64,000 bases of DNA, from assembly GCA_963210315.1 (NCBI GenBank), contig OY723294.1:1302001-1366000 (forward strand). Reading direction: 5' to 3'. The notes beneath the pieces were generated by a model. That model worked only from the letters and a program-made list of their open reading frames with translations, searched no databases and had not been told where the DNA came from. Positions 20,361-29,100 of the stretch are shown here, piece by piece. The translations under genes were made by a program, and so were the position numbers. Within the stretch, counting starts at the first letter, position 1, and the number at the start of each line of letters is the position of its first letter. This DNA is from Rhynchopus euleeides. Taxonomy: Eukaryota > Euglenozoa > Diplonemea > Diplonemida > Diplonemidae.

Positions 20361-23129
20361 ATGCGTGCTGCGCTCATCCTGGGATGGGCTGCTGTGTCGG
20401 CAGCCCAGATGGTGGACCCCCCAGTCATGCCGGTTGCGACGACCGCTGGCGCAGCGAGCGGGATCACGGTGAACGGTACTCGTGCACAGCCTGCGAACTG
20501 GACAAAACCCGAGCCACCCATGCCTGGTCAGAATGGGAGGAAGCCCCAGCCACCGACCACTGGGACGAAGCCGCAGCCTCCCATGCCGCACCAGAACACG
20601 ACGCGTCCTGACCAGCCTGTCCCGCCTATGAACGGGACCAAGCCCCACCCGCCGATGCCTGGTCAGAACGGTACGAAGCCTGTGCCACCCTTGCCTGGCC
20701 AGAACGGCACACGTCCGCAGCCTCCCATGCCGCACCAGAACACGACGCGTCCTGGCCAGCCTGTCCCGCCTGTGAACGGGACCAAGCCCCACCCGCCGAT
20801 GCCTGGTCAGAACGGGACGAAGCCTGTGCCACCCATGCCTGGCCACAACGGGACGAAGCCGCAGCCGCCGATGCCTGGTCAGAACGGCACACGCCCACTG
20901 CCACCGACGACTGGCCACAACGGGACGAAGCCGCAGCCTCCCATGCCGCACCAGAACACGACACGTCCTGACCAGCCTGTCCCGCCTGTGAACGGGACCA
21001 AGCCGCACCCGCCTATGCCGCACCAGAACGGGACGAAGCCGCAGCCACCGATGCCTGGTCACAACAGGACGAAGCCTGTGCCGCCCATGCCTGGCCAGAA
21101 CGGGACACGCCCGCGGCCTCCCATGCCGCACCAGAACGGGACGAAGCCCCACCCGCCCATGCCTGGTCAGAATGGGACACGTCCCCAGCCACCCACTGGG
21201 CACAACAGCACGAAGCCTCTGCCGCCCATGCCTGGCCACAACGGGACGAAGCCGCAGCCGCCGATGCCGCACCAGAACGGGACGAAGCCGCAGCCACCGA
21301 TGCCTGGTCACAACGGTACGAAGCCTGTGCCGCCCATGCCTGGCCACAACGGGACACGCCCGCAGCCTCCCATGCCGCACCAGAACGGGACGAAGCCCCA
21401 CCCGCCGATGCCTGGCCACAACGGGACGAAGCCTGTGCCACCGATGCCGCACCACAACACGACACGTCCTGACGTGCCTGTGAACGGGACGAAGCCCCGC
21501 CCGCCCATGCCGCACCACAACACGACGAAGCCGGAGCCTCCGACAGCGGGCCACAACGGGACACGGCCGCGCCCTCCCATGCCTGGGCACAACGAGACGA
21601 AGCCTGTGCCGCCGATGCCGCACCACAACACGACGAAGCCTGTGCCGGCGCAGAACGGGTCGCACCCCCGGCCGCCCATGCCGCACCAGCACTGCTCAGG
21701 GCGCGTGGCGGAGTGGCGGCGTGAGCAGCAGGAGTGGTGCTGCGCCAACAAGCACGTCGGGTGCGCACCCCCTGCACCGTTCCACTGCGAGGATGTGAAC
21801 GGGACGGCGCACTGGGCAGCGGAGCAGAAGGCGTACTGCTGCGAGCGCCACCTGGTGGGGTGCGGGGCACGGGCAGACGTGTTCGACTGCACGTGGTCTG
21901 CAGCGACTGCGGAGCCGTGGACGCCGCAGCAGGAGAAGTGGTGCTGTGCGGAGAAGCAGGTGCGGTGCCCCAGCACGCAGGAGGCGCAGCGCCGTGAGAG
22001 GAAGGCGGCGTGCCACGAGGCGGAGGGTGCCGGTGTGCTTGCGCTGCCCCAGACACACTCGTGCTGCACGGAGTTCGACATCGGGTGTCGCGGGAAGTAC
22101 GAGTGCTTCGGCAACGCAACGGACGTGGCGGCGTGGACGGAGGACCAGCGCACGTGGTGCTGCCGCGAGAAGGACGTCGGGTGTGCGCAGAAGTGCGAGC
22201 ACGCCGCTGCGCAGCGCGGCGAGATGACGGCGTCGCAGCAGGACTTCTGCTGCGCCAGCAAGGGTGTCGGGTGCTCTGCGGCGTGGCAGGAGCAGCAGCA
22301 GCGTGCTGACAAGGAGGCGGAGGCTGCTGAGGAGGAGGCCCACAGCGGCAGCGGCAGCGGCAGTAGCAGCAGTAGCAGCAGCGGCAGCAGCAGCAGCACG
22401 CACGCGAAGCGCGACCTGCGGCTGAAGGTTGCGGGGACGGCGGCAGAGCTGTTCGAGAACCCGAAGCAGATGCTGCGCCGCCTGCGGTGGGCGCTGATTG
22501 CCGCGTCGGAGCGCCTGCAGGAGAACCCGGGGCGCCTGGTGGTGCGTGTCATCGGGGCGCTGATGGCGAACCTGACGGTGCCGCCCGCTCACAAGCTGGG
22601 CAACTGGTCGGTGAACATCACGCGTGCGTGGAACACGGAGCTGCGTGCGGAGGAGGACGAGCGCGTGCAGGGGCTGCGGAAGGGTGTGCAGGCCCGTGTG
22701 GGTGCCCTGCTGCAGGACAGCTCCGCCACTGCGGAGGACGGGCTGATGGTCGACTACACGATTGCCGACGCTTCCGACGCAGCTGTGGCTCAGACTGTGG
22801 GCGAGATCGACACCCAGCTGCAGAAGGGTGGTGTGAACGGGAACGGGGTGCGCCCCCTGTCCGGTGCACAGGAGGAGCTGGGCAGCACGGGCGGTGCCCC
22901 CTCCGCGTCCGAGTCGTCGTCCAGCGACAAGGGGTGGCTGTGGGCGCTGCTGAGCGTGGCGGGTGCTCTGTGCGTGGGTGCAGGCATCGCCGCAGTGGTT
23001 GTGCACAAGCGCCGCCAGCGTGACGACGCGCCCTTCAACGAGGTGCTGCGTGAGGTGGAGTGCGACGATGTGCACGTCAGCAATGCGCAGTACACCCCGA
23101 CCTCCTCCGACAGCACCATGCGCCTGTAG
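20361..23129 (+). CDS. Proline-rich, N-glycosylated surface protein B, copy 1
   Basis: This is a 922-residue type I membrane protein. It has a signal peptide (MRAALILGWAAVSAAQ), then, from about residue 45, some 390 residues of 11-13-residue repeats built on PPMPGQNGTKPQ and PPMPHQNTTRP, with about 35 N-x-T/S sequons. Next come six cysteine modules of the form W/Y/F-C-C-x4-V/I-x-C (WCCANKHVGC, YCCERHLVGC and so on), a Ser/Gly linker, a globular segment of about 150 residues, a transmembrane helix near the C terminus (WLWALLSVAGALCVGAGIAA), and a 45-residue cytoplasmic tail. The layout suggests a mucin-like or hydroxyproline-rich stalk that carries or displays the Cys modules. I know of similar CC..GC modules in protist secreted proteins, but I cannot name a family. 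The start at 20361 was chosen for the signal peptide; the frame is open 80 codons further upstream. Confidence 0.88.
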   Translation: MRAALILGWAAVSAAQMVDPPVMPVATTAGAASGITVNGTRAQPANWTKPEPPMPGQNGRKPQPPTTGTKPQPPMPHQNTTRPDQPVPPMNGTKPHPPMPGQNGTKPVPPLPGQNGTRPQPPMPHQNTTRPGQPVPPVNGTKPHPPMPGQNGTKPVPPMPGHNGTKPQPPMPGQNGTRPLPPTTGHNGTKPQPPMPHQNTTRPDQPVPPVNGTKPHPPMPHQNGTKPQPPMPGHNRTKPVPPMPGQNGTRPRPPMPHQNGTKPHPPMPGQNGTRPQPPTGHNSTKPLPPMPGHNGTKPQPPMPHQNGTKPQPPMPGHNGTKPVPPMPGHNGTRPQPPMPHQNGTKPHPPMPGHNGTKPVPPMPHHNTTRPDVPVNGTKPRPPMPHHNTTKPEPPTAGHNGTRPRPPMPGHNETKPVPPMPHHNTTKPVPAQNGSHPRPPMPHQHCSGRVAEWRREQQEWCCANKHVGCAPPAPFHCEDVNGTAHWAAEQKAYCCERHLVGCGARADVFDCTWSAATAEPWTPQQEKWCCAEKQVRCPSTQEAQRRERKAACHEAEGAGVLALPQTHSCCTEFDIGCRGKYECFGNATDVAAWTEDQRTWCCREKDVGCAQKCEHAAAQRGEMTASQQDFCCASKGVGCSAAWQEQQQRADKEAEAAEEEAHSGSGSGSSSSSSSGSSSSTHAKRDLRLKVAGTAAELFENPKQMLRRLRWALIAASERLQENPGRLVVRVIGALMANLTVPPAHKLGNWSVNITRAWNTELRAEEDERVQGLRKGVQARVGALLQDSSATAEDGLMVDYTIADASDAAVAQTVGEIDTQLQKGGVNGNGVRPLSGAQEELGSTGGAPSASESSSSDKGWLWALLSVAGALCVGAGIAAVVVHKRRQRDDAPFNEVLREVECDDVHVSNAQYTPTSSDSTMRL

Positions 23130-24466
23130 GTGGGACAACTCACGAACACGTTTCCAGACTGATGAGTGACTGAGACTGTGGGCATTTCCTTGTGCCTGCC
23201 TGTGCGACAACAATGTGCGTTGCGGGTGACAGACAGTGTGGCTGTCACCCGCACTTCTTCTTTACTGAACTGAAACTGCGATGCGCCCTCTTGAATGCGG
23301 GCGTGTGCAATGAACACCATATCTGTGCAGCACCTCCAGGTGCTGCTGCACTGAACACGCTGCACACACACCCACAGCAGTGCGGCCCAAGGCCACCAGG
23401 TGGTGGTACGTGCCTGGGCTCAAGGAGTTCAGGTGCGAGGGTCCGTCCTTGACACAACGGGGACGGCACCACACCTGTGCTGCTGCTGCTGGTGTGGTTG
23501 CAGCCACACTGAACATGCATTCCTGCTTCCCTCCCGGCACCGCCTTGCTTCTTAGATCCTGTGTGCCGCCTGTCTGCAAAGCTTTGGAGGGAATCACGTA
23601 ACTCACGTCCTGTGGTGCTGGTGCATTATGTTTTCGTGACGCACAACTCACACAACGCACCCGTGCCTATCTGTGGTCTTTCTCACACAAACCCACACAT
23701 GCACTGTGTCTGACGTGCGTACCTTGCTGTTTCCTCAGCCACCCACCACCCTCCCATCCATCCAACCCCCGTTCCACATGGTCTATTCCGTGTAGCTCCT
23801 GTCCCCGAAATGATCAACCGAACATGCCGTCTTTTTGTTACCTCCAGCCACAGCACTCGCCTGTGCACGGCACAGGCGTGTTCGCATGCTGTTGCGACGT
23901 GCTGGGCTCTGCACCACCCCCCTTGCTGCGACGGCGGTGTGCCCTGCTGTGGCCCAGGCCCCTCGCATGGCTTTCCTCCCAGGGATTGCAGAGGTGCACG
24001 AGCCTCTGCCACGCGGTGCCGTCCGGTGTCGGGCTGCACCACCGCAGCACACGAAACCGACACACGGCGCACCTCTTCGTGGCGCCACTCTCCGCACAAA
24101 CCTGCCTTGCAAGGCACAGGCACAGACCCAGCACAACAGCGCACAGGGCCACCTGTCCCTCCTCCTGGGGACAGGCCTTGCCTTGCGCCTGTCGATGAAG
24201 CTTCCAGCAACGAACCAAGCCATACCAGATCACAACGACCCATCTCCCCCACCCACCTACCCACCCACCCTCCCTCTCCCTCCAACGCATTCACACCCTT
24301 CTTTCGCTAGCCCCGCCTGCTGTGCGCCTCCCTGCCACCCCTTCACTTGCCCCCTCCTCCTCAACACCCTGATCCCATAGATACACAGCGGTGCCTGCCG
24401 CGCACACCGCAACGCCGGGGTCCAGAGGCTGACCCCCGCCCCCCCCTCCCCCCCTACACCCTTGCG
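23130..24466 (+). other. Hairpin-rich 3' flank of gene B, then leader of the next gene
   Basis: The first 1.15 kb belongs to the duplicated cassette and holds several perfect palindromes: GCGGGTGACAG/CTGTCACCCGC (23222-23252, 9-nt loop), GCAGCACCT/AGGTGCTGC (23327-23346, 2-nt loop), and CGCCTGTGC/GCACAGGCG (23858-23878, 3-nt loop). All three are kept in copy 2 (the first at 50576-50606). Open frames in this stretch give no recognisable protein. The last 180 bp is unique, C-rich, and precedes the hydrolase start. Confidence 0.6.
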
Positions 24467-25336
24467 ATGCAGTCGCTACGCAGATGCGTGATAGTCCGCG
24501 GGTGCGGCAGGCGGTTCAACCACCACCGCCGCCCCAGCCACCAGCACGCCCCTCCGAGCGAAGCTGAGCTGGCACACCTGCGCAGCCGCAAGGTGACGGT
24601 GCGCGGCGTCACCTTCCACGTCTCGGAGAGCGGGGAGGAGGGACACACGCCTGTGGTGTGCCTGCCCGGTGCCTTGGGGACCGGGTTGGGGGATTTCCAT
24701 CACCAGCTGGAGGGACTTCCGCCGAGGGGGTATCACGTCATCACGCTCGACCCCCGCGGTTATGGCAAGTCGCGGCCGCCGAAGCGTGTCTTTGACATCG
24801 ACTTCTATCAGACGGATGCAGAGGATGTGGCTGCCGTCATGGCAGACCTGGGTATCGAGCAGTACAACGTGCTGGGTTGGAGCGACGGGGCCAACGCGGC
24901 TGTGCATCTGGCTGCGAAGCACCCAACCCGTGTGGAGAGGCTGGTGCTCTTTGGGGGCAATTCATATGTCACCGCAGAGGATATCAACGCGTATGAGGCA
25001 ACTCGCAATGTCAATATGTCGTGGTCAACAGCGATGAAGACAAAGAATGTACCTCTGTATGGGAAGGACCTGCAGCCCATGTGGGATTCGTTCTGCGATG
25101 CGATGAAGGCTTTCTATGACAAAGGGGGTGATATCTGCCAGGAGGAGGCTCGGAAGATCCAGTGCCCGACGCTGGTGATTCACGGATCGAAGGATCCGCT
25201 CGTCCCGATGGTGCATCCCGCGTGGTTTGAGCAGAACATTCCCGACTGCCGCACGTACTACTTCCCGGATGGAAAACACAACGTGCATGTGAAGTATCAC
25301 CAGCAGTTCAACGGGCTCATCGAAAACTTTTTCTGA
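24467..25336 (+). CDS. BPHL/valacyclovir hydrolase-like alpha/beta hydrolase
   Basis: This 289-residue serine hydrolase belongs to the alpha/beta fold. Visible landmarks are the oxyanion-side PGALGTG (67-73), DPRGYGKSRPP (95-105), the nucleophile elbow GWSDG with Ser139, the acid Asp243 in GSKDPLVP, and the base His271 in DGKHNVH. The spacing between the three matches the mammalian biphenyl hydrolase-like protein, which hydrolyses amino-acid esters and probably acts on homocysteine thiolactone. The first 25 residues (MQSLRRCVIVRGCGRRFNHH) are Arg-rich, lack acidic residues and look like a mitochondrial presequence, as in animal BPHL. The frame is open upstream, but that part is a C tract, so this ATG is preferred. 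All catalytic residues are present, so the enzyme should be active. Confidence 0.93.
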   Translation: MQSLRRCVIVRGCGRRFNHHRRPSHQHAPPSEAELAHLRSRKVTVRGVTFHVSESGEEGHTPVVCLPGALGTGLGDFHHQLEGLPPRGYHVITLDPRGYGKSRPPKRVFDIDFYQTDAEDVAAVMADLGIEQYNVLGWSDGANAAVHLAAKHPTRVERLVLFGGNSYVTAEDINAYEATRNVNMSWSTAMKTKNVPLYGKDLQPMWDSFCDAMKAFYDKGGDICQEEARKIQCPTLVIHGSKDPLVPMVHPAWFEQNIPDCRTYYFPDGKHNVHVKYHQQFNGLIENFF

Positions 25337-26209
25337 GCAAGCGCCTGCCTGCTCTTCGCCCTTGCGGTGTGCTGTGCAGATATCATGCGTCTGGCAAAAG
25401 AAATACATTTTGTTTTGCTGACTCTTCGATGACTGCCGTGGCCCACGCTATTCCAAATATTTGCCTAAACCCTTGCTTTGGGCCTAAAGAAAACGTTCCG
25501 ATATCGGAGGGCGAGTGACCCATCCCCAGAGACGCGCTAGCTGTGGCAAGCAGCAAAGCTGCGGGGCTCAAGATGACCCGGTGGTATCTGGGGAAGGGAT
25601 AGAGGTTGGGCTGGGGGCGCGGCGGGGTAGGGGGGGTTGGCCTTGGTGCCATCCGTTATTAGGATTCCCCCCCCCCCCCCCACCCGCCACCACTGAGGCA
25701 GGGGCCCCTCTTCTTCCGCTCCCATGACATGGATCGGATGGGATGTGATGTATATCCCGCCCCTCCCCACCCCCCTCTCTCTCCCCTCGCAAAACGTTGG
25801 TTCCCTGCCTGGGTCCCACCTGAATGACTCAGGGCTCTCACACCCGGCCCCTCCCCTCCTGGTGGTCCACCGACGGGAAAGTTCACTGCACCTCCCCCGG
25901 ACACACCACCTTCACATCTCGATTGAGTGCGCTACGCAAACTCTGGTTTCAAACACCTAATCCTACATCCCCTTCCCTCCACACCCAACTCACACACGCC
26001 TGCATACGAAGTGAATGGATGCCACCTTTCTTCCACTCCACCACCCCCCACCATCCACCCAACCTCAGGGCAGACCCCATACCCCCCCCTTTGACCTACC
26101 CTATGTCTGGTCAGCCCCGATCGGTGTGAAGTTTTTTTTCTATTTCATTCCGGGAACCCCGCACCTCCTCGCCCTACCTCCCCCCCCCCCCCCTCGACTT
26201 CCTTTTTAG
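25337..26209. other. Intergenic with G-rich to C-rich switch
   Basis: No gene is seen. G-rich DNA (about 25590-25640) changes to a C run (25664-25681), then to C-rich DNA with further tracts. It ends in a C/T tract of more than 30 bases and TTTTTAG immediately before the next ATG, a textbook splice-acceptor layout. Confidence 0.6.
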
Positions 26210-27421
26210 ATGACCTGCAAGGCCAGCGGGTGCACCTGCGTGACTTGGCTGCCCAGCGATGCAGGCAGGAAATGCGCTGGCTGCAAGCATGTCAAGGTGA
26301 TGCACATCGTACCGGATGCCCAGGCCGCGAAGGAGTTTACGCAGAAGCTCCCATCCCAAGACTCACACAGGCGCATGACACTGGACGCAATCCAGGCTGT
26401 TCACAGCGAGTGCAGCACAGCCACCCCGAAGGCAGTCCCAGAACTCCGCCGGATGTGCAAATGGGGGATGCGGTTCCGCCCCTGCCTGGGCCCCCTCCCC
26501 GACTTCCTCCAGAAATTCCCAGAGGTGTTCGAGGTGACTCAGGGGGAGGGCGACGGCAAGGCGCCTCCGCAGTTCGGCGTGAAGCTCACACGCCACCCCC
26601 GCAGCCAGCCGCCCCCCGTTGCCCCCGGCAAGCCACGCATGCGGTCGGAAAGCGAGAACATCCTCGGCCCTGCCTCAAACCCCTCCGCTCCCTCTATGCG
26701 GGGCGGGCCAGCTGCTGCCTCCGCCGCCACGCCTGAACACCGCTTCCGCCCCATCGTGGGGGATGGGGCCGCAGTGCAGGCTGGGGTGGCGAAACCGACC
26801 CCGGCAGCCGGCTGGGCAGAGCCCGCAGCAGGCGGGGCGGAGCGGCGCCCGGTGATGGCCGCCAGGAGGTTCCGTGAGGACCAGCAGGTGGTGAAGCCTG
26901 TGCCGTACGTTGCTCCGCCGCAGGTGGTGGTCGCCCCGCCGCCGCCGCCGCCGGAGCCGCGCTCCGACCTGCCGAGCAGGAGGTTCGATACGGGGGCCCG
27001 GGTCCCCCGGCTGGACCCCCAGGCGGTCCACCTGGCAACGCTCGACACGATGCCCCTCATGACCCCACCTGCTCCGACAGGCTCCGAACGGTCCCCCGCA
27101 ACACCGCACGGCGCAAGCCCCTCTCCCACAGAGCCCCCCAGCGCCGAACCGTCCCCACGGCAGCCCATCCAGATGGACGGGCGCCGGGCTGGCTATGCCA
27201 AGGAGTACCAACCGTTGTTAGGGCGTCGCTCCGCAACAGCCTCGACAGAGCATGGGCAGAGTATAACGCCCACAGCAGGGTCGCGTCCAATGGGCTTGGA
27301 TACGCTAGGTGTGAAGCGGAAGGAGCGTGACGAGACAGATGCCATGGTGGAGGAGGTCATGCGTGCCTCAGGAAGGGTGGTGGACCTAAGGCGGCGTGAG
27401 ACTGTGCCGTTCTACTCTTGA
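26210..27421 (+). CDS. Protein with N-terminal Cys/His motif and disordered tail, function unknown
   Basis: This 403-residue single-exon gene has its ATG directly after a polypyrimidine tract and TAG. The N terminus (Cys3, Cys8, Cys10, then Trp13, Cys22, Cys25, His27, His32) has a C-x-C...C-x2-C-x-H-x4-H pattern that should bind zinc; similar short motifs occur in FAM221-type proteins. Residues about 80-105 (CKWGMRFRPCLGPLPDFLQK, then FPEVFEV) faintly recall a small winged-helix or LOTUS-type domain, with low confidence. From about residue 125 onward the protein is Pro/Ala/Arg-rich and probably disordered, with a basic KRKERDE stretch near the C terminus. There are no membrane segments. A nucleic-acid or scaffold role is possible but not shown. 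Confidence 0.8.
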   Translation: MTCKASGCTCVTWLPSDAGRKCAGCKHVKVMHIVPDAQAAKEFTQKLPSQDSHRRMTLDAIQAVHSECSTATPKAVPELRRMCKWGMRFRPCLGPLPDFLQKFPEVFEVTQGEGDGKAPPQFGVKLTRHPRSQPPPVAPGKPRMRSESENILGPASNPSAPSMRGGPAAASAATPEHRFRPIVGDGAAVQAGVAKPTPAAGWAEPAAGGAERRPVMAARRFREDQQVVKPVPYVAPPQVVVAPPPPPPEPRSDLPSRRFDTGARVPRLDPQAVHLATLDTMPLMTPPAPTGSERSPATPHGASPSPTEPPSAEPSPRQPIQMDGRRAGYAKEYQPLLGRRSATASTEHGQSITPTAGSRPMGLDTLGVKRKERDETDAMVEEVMRASGRVVDLRRRETVPFYS

Positions 27422-28281
27422 GGAGGGTGGGAGAAGGAGGGTAAAGGGGGGGGGGTTGGGTGGGTGGGTGCTAACAAAAGGTGTGATGCAGCACCGGCGC
27501 CCGGGAGGGGGGGGGGGTGGGGGGAGGAATTTTTTCAAAACGATTCTCTGCCGGTGCTTTCTGCAGTGGCGGATGGGGGGGGGGAGGGGGGGCGAGGTGC
27601 CGCCCCGAAGAAAGCGCGTTGCCTTAGTTGTGGTTGCTCAAGGGCGGGGTGGCGGGGGGGCTGGAGGAGGGGGGGAGTGGTTGAAGGGAGCTGTTTCCTC
27701 CTCCCTCTATTGCTGCAAAACAGGCACAGGCTTGTTTTCTCTGTCTGTTTCCTAGCCATCAACCCGTCAGCCCGCTTTTGAAGTGAGGGACACAGGCTTG
27801 AAGCAGCGGGCAGAAGGGTGAGTGGGTGGGTGATGGGGTGTCTGTAATGAGGCAGGTTGTCACCAATGCCTAAATCGGCCTCAATTCGATCGAATGTTGA
27901 GCTTTGTAATGCAGTGGTGTATTGGGGGGGAGGGCGGTCTTCGCCATGGCACTGGTGGATTTTGCTCCTATGTTGTAGGAGGCAAAAATAAATTATCCGC
28001 TAAACGTTTTCTAAGATTTCTAAAATGCCGGCCGCGAAGATCCCCTGCCAAGATTGGTTCTCTCCATGCCACGGCCAACACCGGCACTGCATTTCCACTG
28101 CAGGCGGTTTGGGCTCCTTCGGCCCCCCTCCTCCCCTCCACCCCTGAGATCTAATCGGATCGCCCACCGACTCGCGGCCTGCCCCCTCCGCAGCGGGGGG
28201 GGGCGGTGCCCGTGGGAGGGGATACGCAACACAAAGCCATCATCGCCGTGATCAAAACTGTAAGGGGCAACAAAACGCATC
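27422..28281. other. Intergenic, G-rich after the stop codon
   Basis: No supported gene. The first 270 bases are strongly G-rich with several runs of eight or more G. The remainder is of mixed composition up to the palindromic element at 28282. Confidence 0.6.
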
Positions 28282-28941
28282 CACGGTGGGATCTTGTAAA
28301 TTTTACATGTATAACTACAAGTATATACATGTATTATACATGTATAATACTTGCATGTCAACTATTATACATGTATAATACATGTATATGCCTGAAATAT
28401 ACATGTAAAATACATGTATATCAAGTAAAAATACATGTATAATACTTGCATGTCAACTATTATACATGTATCTTTACTTGATATACATGTATTTTACATG
28501 TATATTTCATGCATTTACATGTATTTTACATGTATAATACTTGTCATGCAAGTATTATACATGTAAAATACTTGCATGACAAGTAAAATACATGTATAAT
28601 ACTTGCATGACAAGTAAAATACTTGCATGCAAGTAAAATACATGTATTTTACTTGCATGCAAGTATTTTACTTGTCATGCAAGTATTTTACATGTATAAT
28701 ACTTGCATGACAAGTATTATACATGTAAAATACATGTAAATGCATGAAATATACATGTAAAATACATGTATATCAAGTAAAGATACATGTATAATAGTTG
28801 ACATGCAAGTATTATACATGTATTTTTACTTGATATACATGTATTTTACATGTATATTTCAGGCATATACATGTATTATACATGTATAATACATGTATAT
28901 ACTTGTAGTTATACATGTAAAATTTACAAGATCCCACCGTG
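28282..28941. mobile_element. Palindromic (foldback) element with CAC..GTG ends, copy 1
   Basis: This is a 660-bp AT-rich element that is one long imperfect inverted repeat. It begins CACGGTGGGATCTTG and ends CAAGATCCCACCGTG, with interior arms made of words such as TACATGTA, AATACTTGCATG and CAAGTAAAATAC. The 2 bp on each side (TC) match, which fits a 2-bp target duplication. Copies at 34414-35106 and 55639-61600 show the same, with CA. It has no coding capacity. Termini starting CAC and ending GTG with a 2-3 bp duplication are typical of the CACTA (EnSpm) superfamily, so it may be a non-autonomous CACTA-like element. It lies 160 bp upstream of the AAA ATPase start. Confidence 0.85.
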
Positions 28942-29100
28942 TCCATCACCCACCCCCCCCCCCCACCCACTGGATCTCAGACACAACCCTCTGCATAACG
29001 AGTGAAGGGAGAGTGTCATTGTGATGCCTTCTGCTTGAATACCCCCCCACCCCACCCCACTGCAGCCTACACACATCTGCCGCAGCCTAGTTCTGCGCTG

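Larger units (their letters stand above)
18768..24286 (+). repeat. Segmental duplication, copy 1 (A-B gene cassette)
   Basis: About 5.5 kb is nearly identical to 46188-51639 in the same orientation, 27.4 kb away. It includes gene A, the roughly 0.6-kb A-B intergenic region, gene B and about 1.15 kb of 3' flank. Homology begins at GCCACCACACCCC and ends inside a pyrimidine tract (CCCTCCAAC). Outside these points the flanks are unrelated. The differences I can see are a few substitutions plus indels: 6 bp in gene A, 5 bp in the A-B spacer, and repeat-number changes in gene B. Confidence 0.95.

Noticed and set aside
19977..21692. Long minus-strand open frame (about 570 codons) opposite gene B, and its equivalent at 47385-49064
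   Set aside because: It is the antisense of the proline-rich repeat array; the repeat has no stops in this frame and the predicted peptide is a His/Arg/Val repeat without domain. The + strand protein has a signal peptide and transmembrane helix.
28282..28941. CRISPR array or simple tandem repeat
   Set aside because: The words recur but not at fixed spacing, there are no unique spacers, and the whole is a terminal inverted-repeat element with target duplications.
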